NCBI RefSeq assembly: GCF_047663525.1
Contig: NC_092589.1
Location: forward strand, 59,701,501-59,765,500
Reading direction: 5' to 3'
Origin: Anas platyrhynchos
Taxonomy: Eukaryota; Chordata; Aves; Anseriformes; Anatidae
Length of the DNA: 64,000 bases
Below, one piece after another: positions 1-33,086 of the stretch (position 1 is the first letter of the stretch; each line of letters opens with the position of its first letter). A program made the translations under genes and the position numbers. The notes below the pieces were generated by a model that saw nothing but the letters and a program-made list of their open reading frames with translations, had not been told where the DNA came from and made no database searches.

Positions 1-2109
1 TATCCTCTGTTGCCCTCACAACTAATTTTTCTGTGCATAGTCCTTTAGATTTGGTTGCTCCCAGGTAAACTGTTGAATGTATGAGTTCAGGTTGTTAATA
101 TTTGTCTAAAACACTTAGAAAGCAAGGTGGAAGCATCACTGAAAAGCAAACTACTATCCCATGTAAATGTGCTATTTAAAAACAGGCTGGTTTTGGCAAT
201 CTTTTTTTATTTTAAAACAGATAAATAAAGCTGAATATTTATAACCTACTTCATAAATACTATACTTGCATTGAATACTGAATCTTTGTAGAACTTCAAA
301 TAATTGTGTTAAAATTAACTTCAGATAATTCCTCAGAATTCCATTCTTACCATTCTTGATGGTGAGGCTTTGAATATAGGTAATAGGTAATAAAACTTGT
401 AGCCTTTTTACTTTAATGTTGCTTACAATCTTGTGTTCAGAGGAAAGATGTTTTTAGGTACCATTCACTACTGATGACTTCTATGTTTGTGTTGCTTTTT
501 TAAAAAGTGAAATCTATTGGCTAGAAAAACAACATTAAGCAGTCTTTGCTTTGGAATGTCAGGTTATACTGTAGGTGTTGTACGGGTATCATGGTTTTCT
601 AGAGCTTTTCTTATTACTAAATATTTCAAAAGGGGGGTCCCTTCCTACTGTGTTTGTCAGATTTCAGAGATTTTTAACCTGGCAATTATTGATGAGTTCT
701 TAAACTAGATAGAGTGGCTCTTGCTACCTATGCTTTAATAATTAAACCATGTTCTGTGGGAGTAGCTCAGTTCCTCAGCCTCTCAGCTGCAGTCAGCAGC
801 AACTACAGTGTTCTCAGTATGAGTAAGCACGTTACTATGGAGAAGACTTCCGTAAGAAAAATCTACAATTAATTGGGTGAAGGTCTAGCAAATGCCTAAA
901 AACTATCCACTCTATTTTTGCGTCAAGGTGATTGCCAAGCAACATCTTCATAGGATATGGAATAACAAAATATATTGTTATACATGTAGAAATATCTACA
1001 TATATACCTGGTTGGTCCACTGCTTTCATTGGCATAGCCAATTTTGAGAGTTTTGTCATATAACTGAAGTTGTCTGGAAACTTTATATATTGGACATAAA
1101 CCAAGAAGTTGTATATGTTATTTTACAGGCAGCTTTGTTAAAACTTGTACTTATTTTTATGAAGTACAAAGTAGTCTTTAAATTTGAGGAAAAACTTCTT
1201 GTAGAAGGACTAAAAATGTTTTTCCTCTCTCATATTAAAGGGAAGTTATCTTATTCTGGTGAATATTGAAAGGTTACTGTGCTGTGTAAACTATGCTAAA
1301 AATAAATAAAATCCAACCGATACTTGATTCTGCTGATGTTTTTAATGGCAACAATGAAAAGAGACTTGCAAACTTCTTAAGTTTTATACAGTTAAGTGTA
1401 TTTCTTTATTTCTATATTTGGGCCACTGGTGTTGGAAATAGCTAATCTTTTCTAGCACTTGACATGGATTTATCACCAGATAAATATTATGATTAAATAT
1501 TTTAGGAGAAGTTACTGACTTAGCTGTAACTTCACCTGTAGTTGCAGCAGTTCAAGTCCGTATTTCTGTAACCTATTAATTTATACTTAAAATTTACTAA
1601 TATATCTAAGTGCAGGTTACTGTGTATATTAAGATGTGTTCACCCTGAGGACTATAAATTAAGCTCAGAAAGATCAACCAGTTAAATTTCTTAATATTTT
1701 TTCCCATAAAAAGCTGTATTTCAATAAAAGCTCACTACACAGCCACCTTAGAAATAGGAACTGTAAAGTATGGCACTGAAATAGCTTTTTGACTAAATTT
1801 TTAGTGGGATAACAACCTTCTCAAAGAAAAAAATTGTGTTAGTGATCCTGTTCTGCTGACTGAAGCAACAATACCATACTTTCAGGCAGTTCAAGAAAGT
1901 GAATTACTTGATTTTTCCCTTTACTTTCTTTGTTATCAGTTTTAAACTTTTTCAGTGTGTTAACAGTACCATTATTTACTTTTTTTTTGGTTAGAAACTT
2001 TTCCTTCATCTTCCATGCTGGAAGCATGGAAGCTTCAGCTCTGCACTTGAAACTTGCTGTATCTTTCCATTTGAATTTTGTGTGGTATAGCACTGTTGCC
2101 CCACGGAAT

Positions 2110-3268
2110 TTTGAAAACAATTTTTAAAGGAGGTGGTGATAACCTCACACAATATTCTTGTCTCTAAATTGGAGAGACATTCATTTAACGGATGGACTGC
2201 TCAGTGGGTAAGGAGTTGGCTGTGTGGTCACACTCAAAGAGTTGTGATCGATGGCACAGTGTCCAAATGGAGATCAGTAACGAGGGGTGTTCCTCGTTCC
2301 TCAGAGGTTAGTGCTAGGGCTGGCATTGTTTAACATCTTTGTCAGCAACATGGACAGCAGGATTGAGTGCACCGCAGCAGGTTTGCCAGTGACACCAAGC
2401 TGTGTGGTGCGGTCGACACACTGGAGGGAAGGGATAACAGCTGCAGGGCCCTGGACGTGCTTGAGAGGTGGGCCTGTGTGAACCTCATGAGTTTCAACAA
2501 AGCCAAGTGCAATGTCCTGCACCTGTGTTAGGGCAATCCCAGGCACAAATACAGGCTGGGCAGAGAATGAATTGAGAGCAGCCCTGAGGAGAAGGACTTG
2601 GGGGTGTTGATTGATGAGAAGCTCAGCATAGGCTGGCAATGTGCAGTTGCAGCCCAGATAGCCAGCCATACCCCAGGCTGCATCAAAAGGAGCATGGCGA
2701 GCAGGGCAAGGGAGGTGATTCTTCCCCTCTTCTGCTCTTGTGAGGCACCAGCTGGAGTGTGTGTTCAGCGCTGGGGCCCTCAGCACAAGAAGGGCATGGA
2801 AGTATTAGAACAAGTCCAGAGGGACTGGAGCACCTCTCCTATGAAGACAGGGAGTTGGGGTCGTTCAGCCTGGAGAAGAGAAGGCTCCGGAGAGACCTTA
2901 AAGCAGCCTTTCAGTACCTAAAGGGGGCTACAGAAAAGCTGGGGAGGGACTCTTCGTCAGGGAGTGTAGTTATAGGACAAGGAGAAGTAGCTTTAAGCTA
3001 AAAAGAGGGTAGGTTTAGTTCAGATATTTGGAAGAAATTCTTTACTCAGAGGGTGGTGAAGCACTAGAACAGGTTGCCCAGAGAAGTCGTGGATGCCCCG
3101 TCCTTCATAGATCATAGAATGGCTTGGGTTGGAAGTGTTGAAGGCCAGGCTGGATGGGGCTTTGAGCGACCTGGTCTAGTGGGTGGCATCCCTGCCCATG
3201 GGGGGGGATGGAATTCGATGGTCTTCAAATTCCTTACCAACCCAAAGCATTCTATGATTCTGTGATCT
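2110..3268 (+). mobile_element. CR1 LINE, 5'-truncated, + orientation
   Basis: Degraded 3' portion of a chicken-repeat-1 non-LTR retrotransposon. Broken reading frames give reverse-transcriptase C-terminal fragments such as DLGVLIDEKLS, then VQRDW, followed by the typical CR1 end with GGACAAGGAG, CTCAGAGGGTGGTG and CTGGATGGGGCTTTGAG. It terminates in the 8-bp-like tail ATTCTATGATTCTGTGAT. Stops and frameshifts make it non-functional. It lies in sense within a REPS1 intron. The 5' edge is approximate. Confidence 0.93.
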
Positions 3269-5892
3269 TTATGCTGATCAGGGAGAGAAATGAGGTGTGT
3301 TAAGTTCCTAGAATAATGTGGCAATTCTGTAATGCATTTGAATGGTTTTAGTATTTTGAATTGGATCATACACTTAAAAGAACCATCTGGATTGCAGCAG
3401 CTTCACTTAAGATACAACATTGTGTTGTGGTATTTGTAAATAGATAATGTCAGCCTTTCAGAATGAGTCAGATGTGTCAACGTAAAAACTAGCTGTAGAA
3501 GAAAACTGCAGTGAGGAGAGTATGAAATCAGAAAATTGTGCAGATACTTCTCTCCAAGTCATTAAACATTTATTTCAAGAATTGAGTACTGTTCATAGCA
3601 TCTGTCTTGATGGAATTTATGATCTGCAGCTGAAATGAACACTAGTCTAACATCTATTGTGAAAATTAACATCAATATTTTCCTTTAAACTCAATTTTAT
3701 CTCTGTTTATAAAAGCTAACAATCCTTTATGAAACTCAGAGCAGATTTTGCTTTTCTGTAAATTTGTTTTTTGTTTAGGCTGTTGCAGCAATGGCACTTC
3801 TTTTTAAGGAAAATAAATTTAGTTCTTCTGTTGCTGGTATTTTGTCTCTCAGAGATGCCTTCCTCAATAACAGAAAACAGATTGAATTTTTGCAATAATA
3901 CTTAATTTCTACAGGATGCTTTTAAGGCTAAAAGTGTATTTCATAATTATGTCATTCCTAACTAAAAACATTTGTATTAAAAAGTACAGTTTTTAACAAA
4001 ATAGAGCATGACTTATGAATTTTAACAAAATACAGCATAATTATGAATTAATTTTATGCTTCTGGATAATTTTTAATGGAGAATCTGTCATGCTTTGTGT
4101 CTCATTAGCTGTACTCAAACTTTTTCAGAAATGTCTTAATTTTTCATGTGGGTATCTGTAAATTCCTTGAATTACAGGTAGCCACGTAGCCTGTCCACAG
4201 CAGTTTTCAGCTTTTATTTTTTAACATTGCATTTAAGATTAGTAGTAGAAATATGTATTTCTAAAATATTACTACTGGTATATGTTGAATTTAGTATATT
4301 AATGTTGTGTACAGTGGCCGCAATGTCATACTGGTTACTTGCAGACATCATGCTGCCTCTGAAGGTCTTGATAACTTGATATAATGTTTATTGTCAGTTT
4401 TTTCCTAAAGCAGATGTTAGATACAGCTTGTATCTTTAATATTTTAAGGCATTTTATTCGGAAGGACAGTCGTACAGGTACTGGGCATAATTTTGGAAAC
4501 AAGTCTCAACTTCGCACCTGGCTGTTTACTCAAAGTGTATAAGACCTTTGAAGTTTTGACAAGTTACTGGTTTTTCTCTGTTTTCTTTTTGTTTAAAGAC
4601 TGAGGTGTTAGATTATGGGCTTAAGATGGGACAATTTTTATTTCTTTCTGGAAGAGTTTTGGATATTGTTATTAGGCTGTGCCTCCTGCTGTCTCTAGTA
4701 GTACTTCAGAAATATTGGCTGCTGTTGGTTTTTCAAGGTGTGGTTGGCCACCATTCATTCAAGCATTCCCAGTTTGAATTTTTCTCTGAGCAGCAATTTT
4801 ACATATCCCCACCCCCTCCAAACCATGCAACACCATCTGGTGTTGGATTTGTCATGAGCTTCTTCACGATGAAAGACAGCAGACACAATACAGAGTTACA
4901 GCAGAAGATCAGGCTGTAGAGTTTAGTTGCTGAGAAGCCTGAAACCAATCCTTTTAAAATTTTTTATAGATTATAATTTCTGCATTATTTTCTTTCAAGC
5001 AGTCCTTTTAAGTGGTAATTTAAATAGTCTTCTACAGTATTTTACCTCGTTCAGAGTTTTAATTCTCTGGTCTATAGACATTGTTAGTTTGTATAGCTAG
5101 TTATCAGTCACTTTTTCCACCTATTCTTGCTACATTATACATTTGTAAACTGAACTTCAGTTGTTGGAAGCTTTCAAGGCATTACTTGTGGTCTGTGTAG
5201 CAAATTAGCTGACACTAAGCAGGATTTCATTGTGTCATGCAGGATGTCTAATCTGCTGTTTACATTTAGGTTACCCAATTCCTTTATAGTTAGAACAGAA
5301 CAAAAGAGTGCTGCATCATGAAAATTGGTACAACTCTGGAGGACGAGGCTTTCTGCAAGGGATTCTACCTGCTGAAAGCCCAGGGAAAATTGTAATTACA
5401 GTAACAATGTACAGTTGCAATGTGACAGCTGCTAGACTGGTTCAGTTTGCAAGATGAAATGAATGGAAACATCATTCTTTTCGTAAAGAGGCTTAAAACT
5501 TAAATCCTCTTTGCAGAATGGTCTTTTAAGGGAGTGGTTTACTTCATCTGTTTTCATATTTTTTGTTTGCATTGATACACCGTTTTTACTTTATCTTATG
5601 TAAGGGCGTATTTTATTCTGTAAGATAACTTGCTAGTGCTGGGTTTTAGCTAATAAACACAAGTGTAAAGTTACTTTATCATCTTGTCAGTAATTATATT
5701 TACCTGTACGTATAATCAAGATTTGAAAGTGCTATTTAAAACCTGAAGCGGGTGGGAAGCCAGTAAGATTTGGAATAACGTTCAAAGTCTGATTTTTCAG
5801 GAAGATCCTCTAAAGAAGGGTAGCACCTGATGGTACATGTGATTTGACTGTTTTGTCTGTTGCTAGGTATTTACTTGGAATAATCTGATCAG

Positions 5893-6024
5893 GAGGTGTA
5901 GGGATAGGAAAAGAATAATGGCTTTACACTAAAAGAAGGTAGATTTATATTAGATATTCAGAAAAAAAATAATCTTCACTCAGAGGGTGGTGGGACACTG
6001 GCACAGGCTGACCAGAGAAGCTGT
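5893..6024 (+). mobile_element. CR1 fragment
   Basis: Resembles the CR1 3' UTR segment: GGATAGGAAAAGAATAATGG, AGATATTCAG, CTCAGAGGGTGGTGGGACAC and CAGAGAAGCTGT all align to the same part of the larger copy at 2940-3100. The extreme 3' tail is missing. It ends about 64 bases before a REPS1 exon. Confidence 0.8.
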
Positions 6025-6087
6025 TTGTTTGAAAACAAACTGAATGCCGTTCATGATTTTGGTTTATAGTCATTTCTTTCATTTCAG

Positions 6088-26778
<20,691 letters not shown>

Positions 26779-27720
26779 GCCTACTGCCGTTAACTGTGAA
26801 TTTACTAATTTTGAAAGGGGTATTGGTTTCAAGATCCTATTTAAAGATCCATGCATCTAGCTCAGTGCACTCTATTCTACATTAAATGTTGTGGTTCTCT
26901 TTTGTCAATTTGTCCACTTTTGTATTTAAGTATTTTAATTTCAGTACAGAAAAAAAAAAAACCTTTTTCCTTGAATGTGACACTGCCTCTTACATCGTTT
27001 TCTGTGGGCATCCGTGATTTTTGTTGAACTTGAGTTTGCAAAGTTTGTCGCCAAAATTTCCAACTGGAACTTCTTAGTGGTTTCCTTTTTTCCCTGTTGA
27101 AACATCTGTGCAGAAGAGGATTGCTTATCAGTTGACTTTAAGCACGTAAACTCTTCTTTTGCTGTGGCATTTATTTTATTGTGCCAGAAAAGAGAAAATC
27201 TAATAATGTGTCATCAGCCAATAGTACCTCCCAAACTGCCTTTCACAATTTGTAAGTTGTTCACAATCCTAGAAAGCCTGCCCCTTTGCAATAAAACCGA
27301 CTTACACAGGTTGACAGAGTTCTTGCAGGCTGTTCACCATATCAAACGGATTTGGGTTTGTGTTTGTTGCATACATTGCAGAGTATGTAACCACAGATCG
27401 CCAGCTGTTACATTTATCCATCCATGACCCTGATTCAGCCGCATGCACATAAAGACTTATGGTACAATTGGTAGTCTCTCCAACAGACCTTTTTCAGTCC
27501 TCTTTTTTTGTGAAGAGTTGGGTGTAAATCCCCAACATAATTGCACATTTCCTAAGCACCACCTGTAATTGCATGTTTCACACATTACCTTTTAATAACA
27601 GATCACATCCACCAGTCTTCACTATAACAAAATGTATTGTCAAGTAATGTGTCAATACCTCTGTGAACTTCTAATTCCCAGCAAAAAATAAATAAATCTA
27701 AAAAAAAAAAAAAAAAAAGA
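26779..27720 (+). other. REPS1: REPS1 3' UTR with poly(A) signal candidates
   Basis: The sequence after the stop codon contains AATAAA at 27290-27295 and overlapping AATAAATAAAT at 27687-27697, the latter followed at once by a genomic run of about 19 A. Either could end the mRNA, and the true end cannot be fixed from sequence alone. Confidence 0.5.
27306..27429 (-). other. candidate antisense coding exon (with 28188-28271)
   Basis: On the minus strand, ATCAG precedes a 124-base open stretch: two bases, then 40 codons beginning SWMDKCNSWRSVVTYSAMYA and ending FDMVNSLQELCQP, then two bases and a consensus donor GTAAGT. It lies in the REPS1 3' UTR region, antisense, and is more GC-rich than its surroundings. 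Its entry phase matches the exit phase of the candidate at 28188-28271. I do not recognise the peptide. Chance open frames of 40 codons are common, so this is tentative. Confidence 0.3.
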
Positions 27721-28187
27721 ACAGTTTGCTTCTTAGGAATTCTGGGGTACCTTCTGTCATCTTGTTTCCAGGCCTTATTTCTCTGGCATATAGACAGGCT
27801 TCACTATTAACAGAGTTCCCCGAGTGTATCCTGCTATTCAGGTTGATGTACTGTATTAGGATTTGTTGTATATTGTATGATACACACCTTTTGATCTCAT
27901 ATGTAAATTTGCATTAATTGCTGACTAACAGCAGATATTCTATTTAATGGCTTCTTCTGGCTGTGGGATCATAGATGTTTAACTGCATGGATGTATCTCT
28001 GCAGAATCAGAACTAGCAATTGTGTGATTTTTACACCAATAAAACAGCACAATATTTTAATTTTGTTGATTCATCTTTACCTGGGAATTGAAACTCATTC
28101 AAATAGGGGGAGGGGATTATTACAGGTGTTCAGAAAACTTTTTGTAATTTTGTGGCATGTACAAGAAATAGTTGGTACTCCCTTGAC

Positions 28188-28271
28188 CGTTTTCTTCAAT
28201 TTTTTTTAGCTGTTGGTCAGAAGTGATTAAATTCTCTTGGTAATCTGTGGCTATGCTCCTTTTGTATCCTC
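28188..28271 (-). other. candidate antisense coding exon
   Basis: On the minus strand, TTTGCTCACAG precedes an 84-base open stretch reading GYKRSIATDYQENLITSDQQ and then LKKIEEN, with donor G|GTCAAG. The phase is 2 bases in and 1 base out, and it joins in frame to 27306-27429. The peptide is hydrophilic and helix-prone. Family unknown. Confidence 0.25.
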
Positions 28272-30931
28272 CTGTGAGCAAATTAAATGTAGCTGTAACT
28301 TTTAAAAAGTAAATGCTGGTACTGACTTGGGTGGAAGAATTGTACAGTTCTTTAGTCTGCATTTCCAGTTGATTTCTTTGAGAGTACTTTTCAGAATTAA
28401 AACTAAATGGATTGCCTGTTAGCAATACTTATCTTCACTGTCTCACTTTTATGCTTAAATGAAATTCTCTTAATATTTGATTCTGTTACAAGAGGACAGC
28501 TCAAGTCAGATTTTTCTGCTGGATATGCTGTTGCAGTAAAAATGAAGTGTTTCTGGGTTTGGTTACAGAGTGGTTAATTTTTATTACTATAATTATTCCA
28601 ACATCTTTTCAAATGTCATGGAAGTGTTACAGATGACATATATGTTAATCCAAAGCAAGATTCCCTGGTATGAAAAACAAGTCACAGTTGCGTGAAAAGA
28701 TATTTTCTACTTGCATGTAAAAATGGGTAGTTAAATGAGCACGAAGTTTACGTTTTAAGTATGTTGTGTCAGTTAGTAGATTAGGTGTAAGCCTTGAAGA
28801 AGAAGAAAAAAAAAGATATAACCAGGGATATGCAAAACAAGAAAAAGCCTAAAGTAGGTCACTTCACTGTAGTCAAAGGATGTTGATTTTAAACCAACCG
28901 TATCTTGTCTGTACGGTTTATTTTAAAGTTAAATAAACCTTAAAAGTAGCATGTTTTTCATACTGATATTTAAGTATTAATCCTATGTTTACAGCAGCAG
29001 GATTCCTAAATCAGAATTTTGCATCTTAAGCTTAAGGGTAAAAAGCCTTTAGCATTCAAACATTACATATCTGTCAGAATGATAAGTCATATAATGTTTT
29101 AAGTGAAGAATTTAAGCAAATTGAACACTTCTGAATGTTGCCAACAAATCTATTTTAAGGGTTTCTATGGCTTATTTTTAATGCATCACTTTGTACGTTC
29201 AACATTTTTTTCCTGATCAGAAGAGCTTTTAACTGAAAAATCACTTATGTTTTAAGAACATCACTGCCAGTGATATTCAAAAAATACCTCAATTAGTAAT
29301 GTAACCAAACTTTAATACCTTATAATATTTACTTCCACTTCCCTGTCTGCTCTATTTGTTTTATCTTGGTCCAACTACTTGATGTGTTATTTTTTATGAT
29401 CTTAGACTGTAAGCTCTTCTGGGCAAGGAATTAGGTTCAGTTCAAGAGAGATGCTCTCTGTATTGCATGTGTGAATACAGGCCATGAGTACATGAACTCG
29501 TGTACCCAGTTAGGATGATGAATAGGGGCATGCATTTCTTAAACACCTGCAAAAGTTCTCCCTAGGATTTTGAGATTGGATGAGCATCCGTTTTCACATT
29601 TGATTTGCTTCTGCTACTGATGTGCCTATTTCTTCATTCCACCTGCTTTAGAGTTGCTTTTCAATTGCTTTTTCTCTCCACTGCCTATTTTTGGTCTTCA
29701 GAGATCATTTCCAAAGTGCAACGGTGAAAAACAAAAGGTACTGCTATTAAAGCAGTACTTTAAGTCTACCCAATGTAAGTTAGGTATTCTTAATACTTTC
29801 GTACCTCATGCCCCTCAGTTTACTCGCAGTTGTTTACTTCCAGAACTAGAGGATCTCTTAATGGTAAACATGTCTTATGTAGGATAAACTATGTTGAAGT
29901 TAAGAAAGAAAAACTAAAAATAAATTTTCAGCATTGTGTAAAATGTCTGTCCCATGTGGATGGGGTGTGCTCTTTGTCTTCCGTGCTCTCTTGGGCTCAG
30001 CTATACTCATTTTCTCTGAATTCAACCTTATGTTTTCTGAATCACCTTTTCTTAAATGGAAAATAAAAATGTATCCCTGTTGATGAGAGATAAAAAGTAA
30101 TTTCCCCAATACTGTCTAGAGAGGGAGCTGTTTTGAAGCTTGCATCTCTTTAATTCTATGTGAAGACAGTGCTTGCTGAATCATAAAAAGAAATGAATAA
30201 TGACAAGGAAAAAACTTATTTCCATTCCTTTCCCTTCTTAAGTGTGTCCAGTTATTACCTTTAAAGCCTTCCACCATCACACCCTGCCACTATTTGCTGG
30301 GCTTCTTTCATTTAGGAGAGGCAATGAAGAGTGAATAGTGTTTTAATGTGCAAGGCTGTACTCCTGCCAGGATGTTGGTGGCTTTTTGTTTGTTTGTTTT
30401 TCCAGCACAAGCACTTCTGCAGAATGTTTCTGAAACCATACCCAAAGAGAGCCTTTATGGTTGTTCTTGTACTCATGTACTCACCAACACTTACTTGGCT
30501 AAATAATTTTTACAGAAGTAATACCATGTTCTATTATAAGATGTTTTTCATTTGCTATTGAGGACTCAACTTTTCTGGCAGAAGATCTGAATCATTACCT
30601 AGTAACATGGGGCTGTAGATTTATAAGCTTACACAGTTGAGCCACTGTTTACCATGTTTTAGAGGGTTTCTAAGGGACAGTCTTTCAGTGCTATGATCAT
30701 ATGAGGAGCAGGGAGTTATAAAACATGCTTTTGATGTTCATAAAGTGCAAATTATTAGCAATCAATTTCCTTGTAAAGCAATACTTAGCACACTTTCATC
30801 TTCTCCCAAGGTACAACTTAAAAATGCATGTGACAAAAAGTAAGGAATAAGTATCAAATTTTCCATTTCAGACTAGCAACTTCGCAAGTGTCAGGCAACT
30901 TCAAGGGTACTGCTGGTGTTTGTGTGTGTAC

Positions 30932-31171
30932 CTTTCTGAATCCATAACTCTGTTTAAACTGGATCTGCTTGGGTAGTTTCATGTGCTTCTGACAGCACTT
31001 GCTGCAGGCCATCCTCGTAGTTAGAAGCCTGGTACTTCCAGCAACTGCCTTGCCTTCAAAACCAAGTCTCCAGCCATCTTCAAATTTCAGCCATGCTCTT
31101 TGGATAAAATCCTCATGTTTTCTACTGAATTTAAGACATTGTATTTTACAATGCATTTCCTGCAAGGACTT
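30932..31171 (-). other. candidate 80-codon antisense exon
   Basis: On the minus strand, CTTCTGTGCCAG precedes exactly 240 bases without a stop, followed by AAAG|GTACAC. Both ends are phase 0. The peptide starts KSLQEMHCKIQCLKFSRKHE, continues DFIQRAWLKFEDGWRLGFEG, and ends with a Cys-His-rich stretch (CSKCCQKH) and QSYGFRK. The location, between REPS1 and CCDC28A on the minus strand, is where ECT2L would be expected, but I cannot match it to that protein. Confidence 0.3.
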
Positions 31172-32452
31172 CTGGCACAGAAGATGATGATCACTACTGC
31201 ATCAGAAGGCAAAGGTGTGCTAAGTAATTAGGTTGAAGAGAGAAGCTGAGCTCCTCCATCAAGGTGCTTGTGCACCAAAAGCTGGATCAGGTGAGCACAG
31301 CCACATCTGCCTTTTTGATACTGTTTCTTATGTACAGAATAGTGTTACCCTTATGAATCAGTGTATTCTGAGAGTCTATTTATATCTTGTTGAAATTTAT
31401 CTCTGGTATTTTGAACATCTAGAGCATTGCTTTTTAAAGAGACTGATACAATAGGTTTCTGTGCCAGATTAAAACAGAAACATCCTTTATTTCTTCAGAA
31501 AGCAATGCTGCAGTGATACGATTTGGAGCAGCATTTTTTCTCCTGTAAGCTTTTCACAATTGCAAAGAAATTATATAATATGCTGTAACAATATGTGTAA
31601 TAGAGAAATTTCAAATTCATTTATAGCAGTACTTCCAACTTCCACGTTCTCAAAAGCAAAGAAGCAAAGGTGTGACTAGGCTTGGTTATCCATGATTTAA
31701 AGTCTTCTAGATTGGCAATTACAAATTACAACATACCAACTGAGCTGCAGCCCATTTGCATTTACTCTAACAACCAAAAGCCTGTGGCAGTTCCTTGCAA
31801 TGAGCCAGCAAAAGCCTAGAACTGTATTTAGATTGTTCTGCATTATTGATGCAGATCTAACAAACATCTTCCTTCCATTTACAGTGCAGTTGTTATGTAG
31901 GGCCTGCTCTGATGTCTTGTTCCCACTGTCAAGAGTTTTATACTGGCTGCTGTTTGGTACTTCTGCGGTCAACAGAGTGGTAAGGATTTGTTCATAATAA
32001 ATATTCTTATTATCTCACAGGGAGTAAGGAGGGCTGTGATGAAGACAACAGTGAGATTGCATTAGCCATAAATCACTGACAGTGAATTTAATTGCTTGTA
32101 ATTAAAAGGGAATGAACTTCCAGTGTTGCTGGCTAAAATGTTCTGTTAGTAATGGTAACTCAGAGCTTACGTGTTTGCATCTGGAAAGAACTGATCAATG
32201 CATGTGACATCAAACATGTAATCTCTCATTTGATAGCATGAGGAGTGATAAAACTCAAGTACATTTAGAAGAAACAGTGTGAACAAACTAATCCTGCTGG
32301 CTTCCTTGGGGAAGGGGGGGGGGGTTGAGATGGTCTAGGCCTGGTCTGGTGTCACCTTCATTTTCCAGAAGTGAGCTCCCCTGTCCAGCGTGCCTGAGGT
32401 AAATAGGTAGGTGCTTAGCAGCTCCCTCCTGGAAAAAGGACCCTCAGAGCAC

Positions 32453-32518
32453 CGTTTGTATTTGGTGCTTCTCTTGATTGTAGGCCTGGACACGAGGGAG
32501 TATGTGGGGAGATGATCC
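32453..32518 (-). other. candidate short antisense exon
   Basis: On the minus strand, CTGTCTTCACAG precedes 66 bases reading DHLPTYSLVSRPTIKRSTKY and then K, ending CG|GTGCTC. The frame stays open beyond the donor to about 32335 (RRELLSTYLFTSGTLDRGAH). Local GC is clearly above the flanks. No family recognised, and a decayed repeat is an alternative. Confidence 0.2.
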
Positions 32519-33060
32519 CTGTGAAGACAGATGGTTTGAGTTCCCATAAGAAGCTGGAGACTTTATATTGGCAAAGCATTCCCCCAGGGCTGCTCCTGGG
32601 CAAGAGCTGTGTTTTATTGACTTTATAGGAAATATGTAGTAATTTCCTTTATTTTTTGTGTGTGAAAGACTATAACACCTATGTGCAAAAACAATGAACC
32701 TGTGTTTCAAGAAATACCAATAGAGATTCTCTATTCACTTTTGGAAGGTGAGGAGTTTGAGGGAACATTTTTACATTTCTTTAGCAAGTAGAAGTAAAAA
32801 AAAAAAAAAATACAGTTTATGATGTTTTGAGAGTTGGAGCTTATGAGAATGCTAAGTATCACACACTGATACTTCAGAATCCCTGTGTATGCTGTGTTAA
32901 GGGTGAAATCCTTTGAATTGCTATATAACAACTTGGGACTAATGGGTATACACAATAAATATTAACAGTATCCACTGTAAATAGGGAGCAGTCTCAGTAT
33001 TTCATATGTGGCTTGTAAGAATCTGACATGCCTCTAAACTCCACAGTAAATCTCTGATTT

Positions 33061-33086
33061 GTTACGGATTTAATGAAATCCGTAAC
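33061..33086. repeat. perfect 11-bp inverted repeat (hairpin)
   Basis: The arms GTTACGGATTT and AAATCCGTAAC are exact reverse complements separated by the 4-base spacer AATG. No associated gene or terminator-like context is seen. Confidence 0.85.

Larger units (their letters stand above)
1..6087 (+). other. REPS1 intron, 3' part
   Basis: I looked for the EH-domain-2 exon that should precede the first exon seen and did not find it, so this is the end of a long intron. Apart from CR1 copies at about 2110-3268 and 5893-6024 I see only AT-rich unique sequence and short chance reading frames. Confidence 0.7.

Noticed and set aside
2301-2786. 161-codon minus-strand frame
   Set aside because: Antisense of the degraded CR1 element; the real signal is CR1 on the plus strand.
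31697-31972. 91-codon minus-strand frame as a further antisense exon
   Set aside because: Open, and with possible splice sites inside, but no single frame is clearly better than the others and none matches the phases of neighbouring candidates.
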